From an uncultured Reyranella sp. (GTDB lineage Bacteria > Pseudomonadota > Alphaproteobacteria > Reyranellales > Reyranellaceae), in assembly GCF_945957355.1 (NCBI RefSeq), contig NZ_CAMFKM010000006.1:62001-126000 (forward strand): 64,000 bases of DNA, written 5' to 3'. Shown here one piece after another: positions 53,835 to 62,603 of this stretch. The notes beneath the pieces are model-generated. The model ran no database searches. It saw nothing but the letters and a program-made list of their open reading frames with translations, and was not told the DNA's origin. The number at the start of each line of letters is the position of its first letter. The stretch's first letter is position 1. The translations under genes were made by a program, and so were the position numbers.

Positions 53835-55052
53835 GTGACTCGCAAGGTTGACAAGATCGGCGCCGCTGCCGCCCGGCGCGTTGCGCTGGCGGCCCAGGGC
53901 TTCGGCATTCAGCGCCCCGACGGCGCCTCCAACCTGGGCCATGTAAAACGCGCCATCGACCGGTTGGGCCTGCTGCAGATCGATTCGGTCAACGTGCTCG
54001 TCCGCGCGCACTACCTGCCGCTGTTCTCGCGCCTCGGCAACTACGACAGCTTGCATCTCGACAGGCTGGCCTGGGGCGGCAAGAGCCGCCGCGGTCTCTT
54101 CGAGTTCTGGGCGCACGAAGCCTCGCTGCTGCCGCTCGCGTCGCAGCCCCTGCTGCGCTGGCGCATGGCGCGCGCGGCCGCCGGCATCAGCAAGGGCTCA
54201 CTGCAGGAGTTCGGCCGCGAGAAGGCGACCTATATCGAAGAGGTTCGGAGGGAGGTCGAGGATCGCGGGCCCATTGCGGCCTCCGACCTGTCGGACGGCG
54301 GCCCCAGGCGCGGGCCGTGGTGGGGCTGGAACGACGGCAAGCGGGCGCTCGAATGGCTGTTCTTCGCCGGCATCGTCACGACAGCGACGCGACGCGGTGC
54401 GTTCGAGCGGATCTACGATCTCACCGAGCGCGTATTGCCGGCGGACATCCAGGCGCTGCCAACGCCCTCGCCCGAGGAGGCACAGCGTGAACTGCTGCGC
54501 CTTTCCGCCCGCGCGCTGGGCGTCGCGACCGAGTTCGACCTGCGCGACTACTATCGCCTGCCCGTCGCCGACACCAAGGCGCGGCTCGCCGAACTGGTCG
54601 AGGCGGGCGACCTGATCCCGGTCGACGTCGAAGGGTGGAAACAGCCGGCCTATCTCGACCCGGCCGCCCGCCAGCCGCGGCAGATCGAGGCGCGCGCCCT
54701 GCTCGCCCCCTTCGACCCGTTGATCTGGGAGCGGGACCGCACGGAGCGTATCTTCGACTTCTTCTATCGCATCGAGATCTATACCCCGGTCGCCAAGCGC
54801 AAGCATGGCTACTACGTCCTGCCGTTCCTCCTGGGGGACCGGCTCGTCGGCCGGATCGACCTGAAGTCTGACCGCGCCAATTCCAGGCTGCTGGTGCCGG
54901 CTGCGCATCTCGAACCCGGTATCGAGGCGTCCGACGTCGCCGCGCCGATGCTAGAGGAGCTTCGCCTGATGGCGGACTGGCTGGGCCTCGAAGACCTCGG
55001 CCTTCCTCGCGCTGGGGCGCTGGGGCGCGAGTGGAGTAGAATGGGTAAGTGA
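53835..55052 (+). CDS. YcaQ-type crosslink-repair DNA glycosylase
   Basis: A 405-residue winged-helix protein of the HTH_42/YcaQ family that removes alkylated or crosslinked bases from DNA. The conserved catalytic segment near the N-terminus reads GLLQIDSVNVLVRAHYLPLF, containing the QxD pair used by YcaQ. Later blocks are FEFWAHEASLLPL and LAPFDPLIWERDRTERIFDF, followed by GYYVLPFLLGDRLVGRID. The start is GTG 53835, preceded by no strong site. It is followed 25 nt later by a metallohydrolase gene. Assignment rests on family motifs; enzyme activity is inferred. Confidence 0.87.
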   Translation: MTRKVDKIGAAAARRVALAAQGFGIQRPDGASNLGHVKRAIDRLGLLQIDSVNVLVRAHYLPLFSRLGNYDSLHLDRLAWGGKSRRGLFEFWAHEASLLPLASQPLLRWRMARAAAGISKGSLQEFGREKATYIEEVRREVEDRGPIAASDLSDGGPRRGPWWGWNDGKRALEWLFFAGIVTTATRRGAFERIYDLTERVLPADIQALPTPSPEEAQRELLRLSARALGVATEFDLRDYYRLPVADTKARLAELVEAGDLIPVDVEGWKQPAYLDPAARQPRQIEARALLAPFDPLIWERDRTERIFDFFYRIEIYTPVAKRKHGYYVLPFLLGDRLVGRIDLKSDRANSRLLVPAAHLEPGIEASDVAAPMLEELRLMADWLGLEDLGLPRAGALGREWSRMGK

Positions 55053-55077
55053 TGTGCGTGAAAGGGAAGAAGCAAGC

Positions 55078-56211
55078 ATGAACGATCTGGTTCTCAAGGG
55101 CGGCCGCGTGATCGACCCCTCGCAGGGCCTCGACCGCGTGACCGATATCGCCTTCGCCAGCGGCAAGGTCGCCGCCATTGGCGATGGCCTGTCGGGCAAC
55201 AATACGCGCGATGTCTCCGGCAAGATCGTCTCACCGGGCCTCATCGATCTGCACACGCACGTCTATTGGGGCGGCACTTCGCTCGGCGTCGAAGCGGAAC
55301 TGCTCGCGCGCTCCGGAGGCGTCACGACCTTCATCGATGCCGGCAGCGCCGGACCGGGCAACTTCCACGGCTTCCGCAAACACGTGATCGAGACCTCGCC
55401 GGTCCGCATCCTGCCGTACCTCAACGTCTCCTTCCCGGGCATCTTCGCCTTCTCGAAGTCGGTGATGGTGGGCGAGAGTGCCGACATGCGGCTGCTCGAT
55501 GCGCGTGAGGCGGTGCGAGTGGCGCGTGAGCACAAGGACCTGGTCCTGGGTGTGAAGGTCCGCGTCGGCAAGTCAGCGAGCGGCGATTCCGGCATCATGC
55601 CGCTCGACATCGCGCTGGACGTCGCGGAGGAGACGGGCCTGCCGATGATGGCGCATCTCGACTCGCCGCCGCCGTCGCGGCACGAGGTGGTGAGCCGCCT
55701 GCGGCCGGGCGACATCCTCACCCATTGCTTCCGGCCGTTCCCCAATGCGCCGGTCCAGGCCGATGGCAGGGTGCGCGACGAGATCCTGGCGGCGCGGGCA
55801 CGGGGCGTGATCTTCGACATCGGCCATGGCGGCGGATCCTTCGGCTTCGGCACGACGCGCAAGATGCTGGCCGCGGGCTTCCTGCCCGACGTGATCTCCT
55901 CCGATGTGCATGCGATCTCGATCGAGGGCCCGGCCTTCGATCTCCTCACCACCATGTCGAAGTTCCTCTGCCTCGGGCTCGACCTCGCCACGGTAATCAA
56001 GCTTGCGACCACGAATGCCGCGGCGGCCATCAAGCGGCCCGATCTCGGCACGCTCAAGGTCGGCAGCGTCGGCGAGGCCACGGTGATCGACCAGGCAAGC
56101 GGGACGTTCGACTATGCCGATTCGATCGGCGAGAAGCTGATCGGCGACAAGCGCCTCCTGTCGTCGGGCGTCGTGCTCGCGGGCCGCTGGTGGCATCCGC
56201 TCCCAGGCTGA
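55078..56211 (+). CDS. Amidohydrolase/deacetylase-family metallohydrolase
   Basis: A 377-residue TIM-barrel metal hydrolase: GKIVSPGLIDLHTHVYWGGT (HxH ligands), a metal-bridging Lys candidate in GVKVRVG, His in MMAHLDSPP and THCFRP, and an Asp in SSDVHAISIE. The block pattern matches the deacetylase group that includes Atu3266, which cleaves acetylated hydroxy or amino acids. The true substrate is unknown. The ATG at 55078 is chosen for its GGGAAG upstream, in place of the longer frame from 55054. A 78-residue gene follows 2 nt after its stop. Confidence 0.85.
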   Translation: MNDLVLKGGRVIDPSQGLDRVTDIAFASGKVAAIGDGLSGNNTRDVSGKIVSPGLIDLHTHVYWGGTSLGVEAELLARSGGVTTFIDAGSAGPGNFHGFRKHVIETSPVRILPYLNVSFPGIFAFSKSVMVGESADMRLLDAREAVRVAREHKDLVLGVKVRVGKSASGDSGIMPLDIALDVAEETGLPMMAHLDSPPPSRHEVVSRLRPGDILTHCFRPFPNAPVQADGRVRDEILAARARGVIFDIGHGGGSFGFGTTRKMLAAGFLPDVISSDVHAISIEGPAFDLLTTMSKFLCLGLDLATVIKLATTNAAAAIKRPDLGTLKVGSVGEATVIDQASGTFDYADSIGEKLIGDKRLLSSGVVLAGRWWHPLPG

Positions 56212-56213
56212 AG

Positions 56214-56450
56214 ATGCCTGACGACGATCCCGCCTCTCCAGCCTGCCTCGCCCATGAAGCCGAAGACGCCTACATGGGCTTTGCGACGCGCGAGGAGATC
56301 GTCCGCTTCCTGGTGGAACTGGACAGGGCACCGGCCGCCGCGAAGGCACACATGCTGAGGAAGATGTTGCCGAAAATCCGCGACGAACTGCTGCATGAAC
56401 AGCTCAAGAGCCGCCTGTCGGCAATTGAATCCGGCAAATCAAACACTTAG
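56214..56450 (+). CDS. Small acidic protein of unknown function
   Basis: A 78-residue soluble protein with HEAEDAYMGFATREEIVRFL and MLRKMLPKIRDELLHEQLKS. It is largely helical, with no membrane segment or metal motif. I do not recognise the family. It starts 2 nt after the metallohydrolase stop and is followed by a terminator, so it is the last gene of that unit. Confidence 0.6.
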   Translation: MPDDDPASPACLAHEAEDAYMGFATREEIVRFLVELDRAPAAAKAHMLRKMLPKIRDELLHEQLKSRLSAIESGKSNT

Positions 56451-56577
56451 GGAGAGCCATTTTTTTGGGCCAGTCAGCAACCCCAAGGGCTCGGTCGCCG
56501 TTGATCTGACGCGACCGGATAGTTGGCGTTGCCTCTGCCCCCGCTCAGCAACGCCCCTCTCCCCATCCGGCGTCCCA

Positions 56578-56615
56578 GCCCGCTCCTGAACACCTCGGGA
56601 GCGGGCTTTCTCTTG
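56578..56615 (+). terminator. Rho-independent terminator
   Basis: A 10-bp stem (AGCCCGCTCC at 56578-56587, AGCCCGCTCC in reverse complement at 56599-56608) with an 11-nt loop. It is followed by TTCTCTT. It ends the metallohydrolase unit on the + strand and sits just beyond the egtD stop on the other strand. Confidence 0.8.
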
Positions 56616-56619
56616 CGGC

Positions 56620-57579
56620 CTAAGTGAGGAAGACGATCGCGAACAGCCGGGCCGGATCGGTCCAGGTATGGGCAATCGAAAATCCGCCCTGCCGGGCCAG
56701 TTCGCCGATGCCGGCGGTGTCATATTTGTAGGAATACTCGGTATGGACCCGATCGCCTTTCGCGAAGGTGAATCGGCGGCCGGCAACCATGACCGTCTGA
56801 TCGCGGAGACTGCGGAAGTAGATTTCGATGCGGCCTGCAGCCTCAATATAGAACGCCTCGTGGGCGAAGGCCGAGAGGTCGAAGTTAGCGTCCAGCTGGC
56901 GGTTCATGCGTCGAAGGAGGTTCAACGTGAACTGCGCCGTTACGCCGGCCGCGTCGTTGTAGGCATCGTGGAGAAGCCGTGGATCCTTCTTGAGGTCGAT
57001 GCCCAGGATCAAAGCGCCGTCGCTTCCCAGCAGCCGGCGCGCACGGCGCAGAAAGAGCACCGCCTCCTCCGGCATCAGGTTGCCGATCGTGGAACCGGGA
57101 AAGAAGCCGATCCGGCGAGCACCATTGATCACGGACGGAAGCGCGTCGATCGCCATGTAGTCGCCGGAAACCGGATCGACCCGCAGCCACGGATAGTCCT
57201 CGCGCAGCCGCCGTGCCGTCGCATCGAGGTGCTCGCGCGAGATGTCGATCGGCACATAGGCGTGAAGATCCGGCATCGCCTCGAGCAGGAGTCGGGTCTT
57301 CACGCTGGATCCGCTGCCGTATTCGACGAGCGCACATCCCGGTCCGGCAAGGCGCGCGATGTCGGCCGCGCATTCCCGCAGGATCGAGGTCTCGGTTCGC
57401 GTGGGATAGTATTCCGGCTGTTCGCAGATCGAGTCGAATAGCGCCGAGCCACGAGCGTCGTAGAGGAACTTCGCGGGAATTGCGCGCGGCGATCCGCCCA
57501 ACCCCGAGAGAACGGCACGACGGAAATCCTCGCGATCGGCGGCATCGCCGCCATCCATCGCCAGAAGCGGGACATTCAT
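56620..57579 (-). CDS. egtD: EgtD, L-histidine N-alpha-methyltransferase
   Basis: A 319-residue SAM-dependent methyltransferase that converts histidine to hercynine, the first step of ergothioneine synthesis. Features: PAKFLYDARGSALFDSICEQ then PEYYPTRTETSILRECAADI, the SAM-binding EYGSGSSVKTRLLLE, GFFPGSTIGNLMPEEAVLFL and C-terminal EYSYKYDTAGIGELARQGGF. This is the typical EgtD length. It overlaps egtB by 4 nt (ATGA), with egtB translated first. EgtC and EgtE are not in the window; EgtA is also not seen. Confidence 0.92.
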   Translation of the reverse strand: MNVPLLAMDGGDAADREDFRRAVLSGLGGSPRAIPAKFLYDARGSALFDSICEQPEYYPTRTETSILRECAADIARLAGPGCALVEYGSGSSVKTRLLLEAMPDLHAYVPIDISREHLDATARRLREDYPWLRVDPVSGDYMAIDALPSVINGARRIGFFPGSTIGNLMPEEAVLFLRRARRLLGSDGALILGIDLKKDPRLLHDAYNDAAGVTAQFTLNLLRRMNRQLDANFDLSAFAHEAFYIEAAGRIEIYFRSLRDQTVMVAGRRFTFAKGDRVHTEYSYKYDTAGIGELARQGGFSIAHTWTDPARLFAIVFLT

Positions 57580-58760
57580 CGGAGATCCTCCGCGAGACGG
57601 ATTCCGCCGAACATCCAGCGCGCGTCGGGCGGAAAGAAGTTGCGATAGGTGGGGCGGACATGGCCGGCTGGCGTTGCCGTACATCCGCCACGCAGCACCA
57701 TCTGACTGGACATGAACTTGCCGTTGTATTCGCCGACGGCACCGGCTGGTTCGCGATAGCCGGGATAGGCGACATATGGACTCGCCGTCCATTCCCAGAC
57801 CTCGCCGATGCCTTCCACCGCAGCGGAGGCGATCTCCCACTCCGCTTCGCGCGGCAGTCGCTTGCCCGACCACTTGGCGAAGGCGGCAGCCTCGAAGGCG
57901 CTGACGTGACAGACCGGCCGCGTCGCATCGACCGGTTCGAGGCCCGACAGTGTGAAGACGTGCCAGGCCCCGTCCTTCTTCTCCCAATAGAGGGGGGCCT
58001 CCCAGCCGCGCTGCTTCACGCAGTCCCAGCCGGCTGACAGCCAGAACTCCGGCCGACGGTAGCCGCCATCCTCGATGAAGCCGAGATACTCGCCGCAATT
58101 GACCGGACGGATTGCCATGGCGAACGCGTCCAGCCAGCACCTGTGGCGCGGTCCCTCATTGTCGAAGGCGAAGCCCTGCCCGTCATGTCCGGTCTCGACC
58201 AGGCCGCCCTCGAACTCGCGCCAGCCCATGGCTTGCACTGCCTGCGCCTTCCTGGTCGGGGCGGTTCTATAGGCGGGCCGCAGCGGGTTCAGGGAGAGTG
58301 CGTGCTTGATGTCCATCAGGATCAGCTCCTGATGCTGCTGCTCGTGCTGCAGCCCCAATTCGACGAGGTCATGCGCTTGATGTTCACGCCGCAGGAAATC
58401 GAGCATGGCGGTCGTGACGTGGCGACGATAGGCCAGCACTTCCTCGACACCGGGCCGCGTGATCAGCCCGCGTTGCGGCCTTGGGTGCCGCGGCCCCACC
58501 GCCTCGTAGTAGGAATTGAAGAGATATTCGTAGGCGGGATCGAAGATGCGGTAGCCGCTTGCGTACGGCCGCAGCACGAACGTCTCGAAGAACCACGTCG
58601 TGTGCGCGAGGTGCCACTTGGTGGGGCTCGCGTCCGGCATCGACTGCACGGTCTGGTCTTCCGCCGAGAGCGGAGCGGCAAGTTCCTCGCTGCGGGAACG
58701 GACAACCTGGAAGGTATGGAGGCCGCGCATCTCCGCGGAAAGCGTCATCGATTTTGCCAC
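57576..58760 (-). CDS. egtB: EgtB, iron-dependent sulfoxide synthase of ergothioneine
   Basis: A 394-residue DinB/FGE-sulfatase fusion that attaches a sulfur donor to hercynine using iron and oxygen. The N-terminal DinB-like half has WHLAHTTWFFETF and LGLQHEQQHQELILMDIKHA, supplying the three iron-binding histidines (H in LAHTT, HEQQH). The FGE half has WLDAFAMAIRPVNCGEYLGF, KRLPREAEWEIASA and VLRGGCTATPAGHVRPTYRN. GTG 58760 has GGAGG 4 nt upstream and is preferred over an ATG at 58778. It is followed by egtD with a stop-start overlap. Confidence 0.92.
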   Translation of the reverse strand: MAKSMTLSAEMRGLHTFQVVRSRSEELAAPLSAEDQTVQSMPDASPTKWHLAHTTWFFETFVLRPYASGYRIFDPAYEYLFNSYYEAVGPRHPRPQRGLITRPGVEEVLAYRRHVTTAMLDFLRREHQAHDLVELGLQHEQQHQELILMDIKHALSLNPLRPAYRTAPTRKAQAVQAMGWREFEGGLVETGHDGQGFAFDNEGPRHRCWLDAFAMAIRPVNCGEYLGFIEDGGYRRPEFWLSAGWDCVKQRGWEAPLYWEKKDGAWHVFTLSGLEPVDATRPVCHVSAFEAAAFAKWSGKRLPREAEWEIASAAVEGIGEVWEWTASPYVAYPGYREPAGAVGEYNGKFMSSQMVLRGGCTATPAGHVRPTYRNFFPPDARWMFGGIRLAEDLR

Positions 58761-58861
58761 GGGACCTCCGCACGCCATAACGTGGTGCCGCGCCGGTCGG
58801 TTGCAAGGGCGCCACCGGACGCTCACCCTGTAGCGTCCGCTCGTACTGATGAGGGAAGCAA

Positions 58862-59764
58862 GTGCCGATTTGCGAGATCGACCCGTGGCGCACTCAATAT
58901 TTCGCGAAGGTGGCTTGCCCTGCGCACGTCTTCATACCGACTGAGGACTCGGATGCCTGGCTCTGGAACCCGCAACACCGCTGGACTTATGACAAGCTGG
59001 CCGTAGCGACACGGCAGGGACTCGAGGCGGCGCCCCATGGCGTGGCGCCGAAGACCTATCCGGTTTTTTCCAAGCCGGTCTACAACCTCAAGGGCATGGG
59101 TGTCGGCAGCCGAGCGCTACGCTCACAGGCCGACTACGAGGCCGCGTATCAGCCCGGTCACATGTGGATGCCCTTGCTCGACGGCGAACACATCAGCAGC
59201 GACGTAGCCTTGGTCGACGGTGCGCCGAGGTGGTGGCGGCATGCTGCTGGCATTGCAAGCGGCGACGGCACGTTCGACTCCTGGGAGATCCGCGCCCGGC
59301 CCGAGCCCGCCGTCGAAAGCTGCGCGGGCGACTGGTGCCGGCAACACCTCGCAGGATACACCGGCATGGTGAATCTTGAGACGATCGGCGGACGGATCAT
59401 CGAGATGCATCTGCGGTTCTCCGACCAGTGGCCGGATCTCTATGGCGAAGGCTGGGTCGAAGCGCTGGTGCGGCTCTACGCGCAGCAGGAGTGGCTCTAC
59501 GAGGATCGTGACAGGCGTACGGGCTACAGCGTCGTCCTGTTCATGCCGCACGGTCGTTCCTATTACCATCCGCCTCCTGCGCTCCTCGAAGGGATTGAGA
59601 GAATGGCAGGCGTATCGAGCGTCCAGATCACTTTTCACGAATCGATGGCGCCGGAGAAGCACGCCATGCCACCCGGCGGCTTCCGGGTGGCCATCATCAA
59701 TTGCTGGCACCGCGAGGCAGGGAATGAAGCCCGCTCCCTGCTCCGCGATCACTTCAGCGCCTAG
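58862..59764 (+). CDS. Protein of unknown function, possibly ATP-grasp-like
   Basis: A 300-residue cytoplasmic protein. I do not recognise the family. The order [16 protein letters not shown], then [20 protein letters not shown], then [20 protein letters not shown] followed by a Phe/Ser-rich stretch, resembles the substrate- and metal-binding strands of ATP-grasp enzymes. Weak resemblance only. Start GTG 58862 has GAGGG 6 nt upstream. It is divergent from egtB with about 100 bp between, so it might share regulation, but it is not a known ergothioneine enzyme. Stops convergently with the DUF1328 gene: the two TAG stops overlap. Confidence 0.6.
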   Translation: MPICEIDPWRTQYFAKVACPAHVFIPTEDSDAWLWNPQHRWTYDKLAVATRQGLEAAPHGVAPKTYPVFSKPVYNLKGMGVGSRALRSQADYEAAYQPGHMWMPLLDGEHISSDVALVDGAPRWWRHAAGIASGDGTFDSWEIRARPEPAVESCAGDWCRQHLAGYTGMVNLETIGGRIIEMHLRFSDQWPDLYGEGWVEALVRLYAQQEWLYEDRDRRTGYSVVLFMPHGRSYYHPPPALLEGIERMAGVSSVQITFHESMAPEKHAMPPGGFRVAIINCWHREAGNEARSLLRDHFSA

Positions 59765-59928
59765 AGATTGCGACGGACGAAACCAGCAAACAGGCTGACG
59801 ACGAAAAGAATCAGCGCGATCACGAACAGGATCTGCGCCATGCCGGTAGCGGTCGAGGCGATGCCGCCGAAGCCGAAAATGCCGGCCAGCAGGGCGATCA
59901 CGAGGAACATCAGGGCCCAGTACAACAT
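59761..59928 (-). CDS. DUF1328 family small membrane protein
   Basis: A 55-residue protein: [20 protein letters not shown], then [20 protein letters not shown], and ends in [10 protein letters not shown]. Two transmembrane helices with the GFGGIAS loop are the DUF1328/YtjA signature. Function unknown; members are often stress-induced. Its ATG at 59928 has AGGAG 8 nt upstream; the longer frame adds an implausible N-terminus. Confidence 0.82.
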   Translation of the reverse strand: MLYWALMFLVIALLAGIFGFGGIASTATGMAQILFVIALILFVVSLFAGFVRRNL

Positions 59929-60052
59929 TTGCTTGCTCCTTCCGCGCATTGGCAGGTGTTGCGCGAATGAACGTCGGGGCGCGACTACGGGTTCCACCGG
60001 GCAACCCTCTCCTTCACGCGGGCGTTACCTCGACGAATGAGGAGGACGTATT

Positions 60053-60184
60053 ATGCAGCCCGAAGTTACTCCGACCGAAGCCCGCAGCGGTGTCGTTACC
60101 GGGCGCGTCATCACCGTGCTCATCGTCTCGTTCATCGGCGCGGCGGGAGGCATGGCACTGGCCTGGTACCTGCTCACACACTAA
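60053..60184 (+). CDS. 43-residue single-helix membrane peptide
   Basis: MQPEVTPTEARSGVVTGRVI then a helix (TVLIVSFIGAAGGMALAWYL) and LTH. A strong ribosome binding site (GAGGAGG) lies just upstream of the ATG at 60053, and it ends 9 nt before the DUF2177 gene on the same strand. Too small for family assignment, but the site and composition support a real gene. Confidence 0.55.
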   Translation: MQPEVTPTEARSGVVTGRVITVLIVSFIGAAGGMALAWYLLTH

Positions 60185-60193
60185 GTTTCGTCG

Positions 60194-60589
60194 ATGAAAA
60201 CCCTGGCCGTCAGCTATCTCGTCGCGCTCGTCATACTGGCTATTCTCGACGGCTTGTGGCTGGGCGTCGTCAGCCGCGAGTTCTACAAGGCGCGGCTGGG
60301 GCAGATGCTCCTGGACAAGCCGGTCTGGAGCATCGCCCTGCTCTTCTATCTCGTGCACGCTGCCGGCATTGCCGTGTTCGCGGTCCCGCCCGCGGTCAAT
60401 GCCGGCACCTGGGCGAGCGCCTTACTCTATGGCGGCTTGTTCGGCTTCTGTGTCTACGCGGCCTACGATCTCACCAACCTGGCGACATTGCGCGGCTGGC
60501 CGATGGCCGTGAGCGCCGTCGACCTGGCGTGGGGCACCGTCGCAACGGCAGCCGCGACGGTCGTGGCCTTTCTTGTCGTGAAGCCCTGA
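60194..60589 (+). CDS. DUF2177 family membrane protein
   Basis: A 131-residue protein with four hydrophobic helices: MKTLAVSYLVALVILAILDG at the start, then LWLGVVSREFYKARLGQMLL and FCVYAAYDLTNLATLRGWPM, the DUF2177 hallmarks. Function unknown. It follows the 43-residue peptide gene in the same orientation. Its stop directly abuts the stop of the convergent acetyltransferase gene. Confidence 0.85.
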   Translation: MKTLAVSYLVALVILAILDGLWLGVVSREFYKARLGQMLLDKPVWSIALLFYLVHAAGIAVFAVPPAVNAGTWASALLYGGLFGFCVYAAYDLTNLATLRGWPMAVSAVDLAWGTVATAAATVVAFLVVKP

Positions 60590-60859
60590 TCAGCGCTTGC
60601 TGTCGTCGAACTCCGGATGCCGGCGCACATAGGCAACGACGAAACTGCAGGCGGGGACGATTCTGAAACCCTGATTGCGCGTGTCCTCCAAGGCGGCCTT
60701 CACGATCCTCGCACCGATGCCCTTGCCCTCGTCCTCTGGCGGAACCTCGGTATGTGTGAAGACCCGCGAGTCGCCCTGTTGGCGATAAGCGGCAATCGCC
60801 AGGCCATGATCGACCTGAAGTTCATATCGTTGCTGCGCGACATTGTGCGTGACTGTCAT
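60590..60859 (-). CDS. GNAT-like acetyltransferase (Acetyltransf_CG type)
   Basis: An 89-residue minimal GNAT fold. The acetyl-CoA loop EDEGKGIGARIVKAALEDTR is followed by GFRIVPACSFVVAYVRRHPE, the short YjdJ/Gtt1-like class. It lacks the extra strands of larger GNATs, as is normal for this type. The ATG at 60859 has AGGTGG upstream; 60880 is an alternative. Confidence 0.82.
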   Translation of the reverse strand: MTVTHNVAQQRYELQVDHGLAIAAYRQQGDSRVFTHTEVPPEDEGKGIGARIVKAALEDTRNQGFRIVPACSFVVAYVRRHPEFDDSKR

Positions 60860-60919
60860 CGTCCACCTGTCATTGGGCACGCCCGCCCCGCAACGGGGCG
60901 AGCGCGGGACCGGTTGCCG

Positions 60920-62491
60920 CTAGCGGTCGACTTCCCAGAACATGGGGTAGGACGACTGGATGAGGTTTTTCAGGTCGCTGCGATATCCGGCGGGTCTCGT
61001 GAACTGCCCCCACATCACGGCCGGGACCAGTTCATAGGCGAGGACCTGGATGTCGGCGGCGATCTTGCGGCGTTCCTCGAGCGTGCCGGCCCGCGTGTAG
61101 GCCTTTAGCAGGTCGGGAATGCGATTGTCGCAGGACCAGCCCGGGAAGTCGTTGCAGGTCGCCGCGATATAGAAGTGCGTGAGCGGCGAGAACATGTCCG
61201 TTCCGTTTGAATAGACCGGAAACATCGACCAGCCATCCTTCTTGGCACGACGCGCCAGAACGGTCGGCCAGTCGCGCGGCTGCTGCTCTACGGTGAAGCC
61301 AACGTCCTTCATGTTCTGGACCAGCACCTGCGAAGCGGTTTGGCTAATCGATCCAGCGACTTCGAGGATGATGACCGGCTCGCCCTTGTAGCCGGAAGCC
61401 TTCAGTTCGGCACGGGCCGCGGCGAGGTCGAACTTGTTGCCGCTGGCGCCCGCATCCGTCGAAAGCGGCGCGCCACACATCCAGAACGAAGCGCAATTCT
61501 TCGTCTGGTACTTGTCCGGCACCCCGATCGCCGTCAACGTCGCATCGGGGTCGACCAGCTTCCACATGACCTTGCGCACCGCCGGATTGTCGAACGGCGG
61601 GAAAGCATGATTCAGTCGGAAATTGCCCTGGAACTGGTGAATACCGCCCAGGCCCAAGAGCTTGACGGACTTCTCCTTTTCCAGGACCGGCAGCATGTCG
61701 AACGGCAGGTACTGCATGTAGTCGATCTCGCCCGCGATCAGCGCGTTGGCACCGGTCGACGGGTCCGGCATCACGCGCAGGGTGAGCTGGTCGATCTTCA
61801 CGTTCTTTCCACCGGTCAGAAAATCCGGCGTTTCCTTGCGCGGTAAATAGGCGGCGTTGCGCTCCAGCACCATGGAATCGCCGGGCCGCCACTGGTTCTT
61901 GAGGAAGCGGAAGGGACCGGACCCGATCGGCTCGGGAATGCGCTGGTCCGCCGGTGTCGCGGCAAGACGGGCCGGCATCATCACCGGCAGCGGTGCATTG
62001 GGCTTGCCCAGCACGTCGAGCAGCAGCGGGAACGGCTGCTTGAGGACAAACCTGATGGTCTTCTGGTTCGTCGCTTCCAGCGTATCCGTATCCGCCATCA
62101 ACATCTTGCCCAACGGATCGCGCACCGCCCAGCGCTTCAGCGAGGCCACGCAATCCTCGGCCGTCACCGGGTTGCCGTCATGCCATTTCAGCCCGTCGCG
62201 CAAAACGAAGGTCCAGGTGAGCTTGTCGGGACTGCTGTCGAAGCTCTCGACCATCTGCGGCTTGATCTCGCCCTTGTCGTTCATGGCGAAAAGCGTGTCG
62301 AAGACATGGGTGCCGAAGGTCCGGGTGATCGCGGCCGTCGTCGCGTGCGGATCGAGGATCGTCACCTCGGATTCCAGGACCACCGTCAGCCCCTTGGCCG
62401 CCCGCGCCTCGCGCGGCCTGATCAAAGACGCGCCCGCCAGGGCGACACCGCCTGCCAGTGCCGTCCGACGTCCAAAAACAGTGCTACGCAT
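60920..62491 (-). CDS. Extracellular solute-binding protein of a peptide/nickel-type ABC transporter
   Basis: A 523-residue SBP_bac_5 family binding protein that captures a peptide or similar ligand in the periplasm. The N-terminus (FGRRTALAGGVALAGASLI) has a twin-arginine motif, so Tat export is likely. Conserved blocks: VVLESEVTILDPHATTAAIT, LTWTFVLRDGLKWHDGNPVT, GSGPFRF and LNHAFPPFDNPAVRKVMWK. No permease or ATPase genes adjoin it in the window. The ATG at 62491 fits the signal peptide; the frame is open to 62524. Confidence 0.88.
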   Translation of the reverse strand: MRSTVFGRRTALAGGVALAGASLIRPREARAAKGLTVVLESEVTILDPHATTAAITRTFGTHVFDTLFAMNDKGEIKPQMVESFDSSPDKLTWTFVLRDGLKWHDGNPVTAEDCVASLKRWAVRDPLGKMLMADTDTLEATNQKTIRFVLKQPFPLLLDVLGKPNAPLPVMMPARLAATPADQRIPEPIGSGPFRFLKNQWRPGDSMVLERNAAYLPRKETPDFLTGGKNVKIDQLTLRVMPDPSTGANALIAGEIDYMQYLPFDMLPVLEKEKSVKLLGLGGIHQFQGNFRLNHAFPPFDNPAVRKVMWKLVDPDATLTAIGVPDKYQTKNCASFWMCGAPLSTDAGASGNKFDLAAARAELKASGYKGEPVIILEVAGSISQTASQVLVQNMKDVGFTVEQQPRDWPTVLARRAKKDGWSMFPVYSNGTDMFSPLTHFYIAATCNDFPGWSCDNRIPDLLKAYTRAGTLEERRKIAADIQVLAYELVPAVMWGQFTRPAGYRSDLKNLIQSSYPMFWEVDR

Positions 62492-62543
62492 GTGCAGGAT
62501 TTCCCTTTGTCCCCAGGGCACCACCGTACCGGTGTTTCAGGTC

Positions 62544-62584
62544 AAACGAAACGGGCCGGCCTCTCCTTTCGGAGAGGCCGGCCC
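62544..62584 (-). terminator. Strong hairpin terminator
   Basis: A perfect 14-bp stem (62553-62566 with 62571-62584) and a TTTC loop. Read on the minus strand it is followed by GTTTCGTTT (62544-62552). It lies about 20 bp beyond the stop of the exported protein gene and separates it from the binding protein gene. Confidence 0.8.
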
Positions 62585-62603
62585 CCACCGTTTCGAAAGG
62601 CGG

